Of a DNA stretch of 64,000 nucleotides, positions 63,609-64,000 are shown in pieces. The stretch spans positions 20,413-84,412 of the forward strand of contig NZ_FXUT01000010.1 in assembly GCF_900183385.1 (NCBI RefSeq), written 5' to 3'. Under the pieces are notes generated by a model. It was not told the origin of the DNA, did no database searches, and was given only the letters and a program-made list of their open reading frames with translations. The position numbers and the translations under genes are program-made. How positions within the stretch are numbered: position 1 is the stretch's first letter; every line of letters begins with the position of its first letter. Origin of the DNA: Listeria costaricensis. GTDB lineage: Bacteria; Bacillota; Bacilli; Lactobacillales; Listeriaceae.

Positions 63609-64000
63609 CTAAAAATGGAAATGTTGTAGCTCATGACTGAGAAGCCACTCTTTTTTATCGACCTCCGCCCCGTTATAACCAACTAACTGTCCGTTTTTCC
63701 CAACCACGCGATGACAGGGTAGAATGATGGGCAAGGGGTTTTTACGATTGGCCTGACCAACCGCTCTTACAGCCTGGACATCGCCAAGTTTTCGCGCAAC
63801 ATCTTGATAACTCCACACAGCGCCATAAGGAATGTCCGCCAGCACCTGCCAGACTCGCTTTTGAAAAGCGGTTCCCTCCATAATTTGCCATGGCAGATCG
63901 AATTGCAGACGAGTCCCTTGGAAATATTCGTCCAGTTGCGTGAAAACTAGTTGCTGCGTGAAAAAATCCGCCTCCGTTTCCAAATTTTCTAGTTGGTCTA
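63609..64000 (-). CDS. ogt: Methylated-DNA--protein-cysteine methyltransferase (partial)
   Basis: Suicide repair protein that removes alkyl groups from O6-alkylguanine. The 130 visible residues end the protein: the helix-turn-helix with Arg finger (DVQAVRAVGQANRKNPLP), the acceptor Cys in LPCHRVVG, and GYNGAEVDKKEWLLSHE. The frame continues without a stop to the right edge; the start is outside the window, so the TTG at 63983 is not taken as the start. Confidence 0.93.
   Translation of the reverse strand, partial: DQLENLETEADFFTQQLVFTQLDEYFQGTRLQFDLPWQIMEGTAFQKRVWQVLADIPYGAVWSYQDVARKLGDVQAVRAVGQANRKNPLPIILPCHRVVGKNGQLVGYNGAEVDKKEWLLSHELQHFHF

Overview
The window reads as chromosomal DNA of a low-to-mid G+C Gram-positive bacterium of the family Listeriaceae, most likely Listeria in the broad sense. 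I base this on protein families and gene order. From memory, a Listeria monocytogenes-type chromosome carries the same run of neighbours: tagGH, pycA, ftsW, ylaN, typA, pdhABCD, def, molybdenum genes, rnjA, liaFSR, cvfB, cutC, mscS, dapHL, cbpB, ptsHI, clpE, ogt. I did no database search and cannot name a species. No phage, transposon, CRISPR array, rRNA or tRNA was recognised.

Layout. 0-2 kb: teichoic acid export (tagGH). 2.3-13 kb: housekeeping genes (pyruvate carboxylase, FtsW, YlaN, TypA, an IMPase-family phosphatase), then corA behind a leader that encodes a short Glu-Pro-Glu-Pro peptide. 14-21 kb: a DsbA-like protein, two paralogous small membrane proteins and the pyruvate dehydrogenase operon. 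21-26.8 kb: def, then a molybdenum block (moeB, moaB, modABC, mobA) lacking the central moa/moe genes. 26.8-32.1 kb: a sugar module (lactose/cellobiose-type PTS, an SGNH-type acetylesterase, a GntR regulator, a ROK protein) with cre-like operators on both recognisable promoters. This is the most accessory-looking part. 32.2-34.5 kb: a PqqD-like small protein beside an OPT transporter. 34.6-47.9 kb: a HAD phosphatase, rpoY-rnjA with a long leader, an LCP ligase, two FUSC proteins, ktrC, liaFSR, cvfB, cutC, an EIIA-Glc and mscS. 48-53.4 kb: dapH, dapL and patA of the acetylated lysine/DAP branch, with ccpC, cbpB, ykuJ and a small gene behind a Fur box. 53.5-64 kb: a beta-hydroxyacid dehydrogenase, a DUF218 protein, ptsHI, an orphan carotenoid-type desaturase convergent with a CruF-like membrane protein, a degenerate CPBP protein, CtsR-controlled clpE and a partial ogt.

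Genes that work together: TagG and TagH export wall polymer, and the LCP enzyme probably attaches it. EI, HPr and the sugar-specific EIIs form the PTS. PycA and PDH supply oxaloacetate and acetyl-CoA. DapH, PatA and DapL make meso-diaminopimelate for peptidoglycan. LiaFSR senses envelope stress.

Start sites were reassigned from Shine-Dalgarno spacing wherever the longest frame was implausible. The most novel-looking items are the corA leader peptide, the PqqD/OPT pair, the cre-covered sugar module, the HHMHDT paralogues, the truncated molybdenum block and terminators built into the ends of coding sequences.
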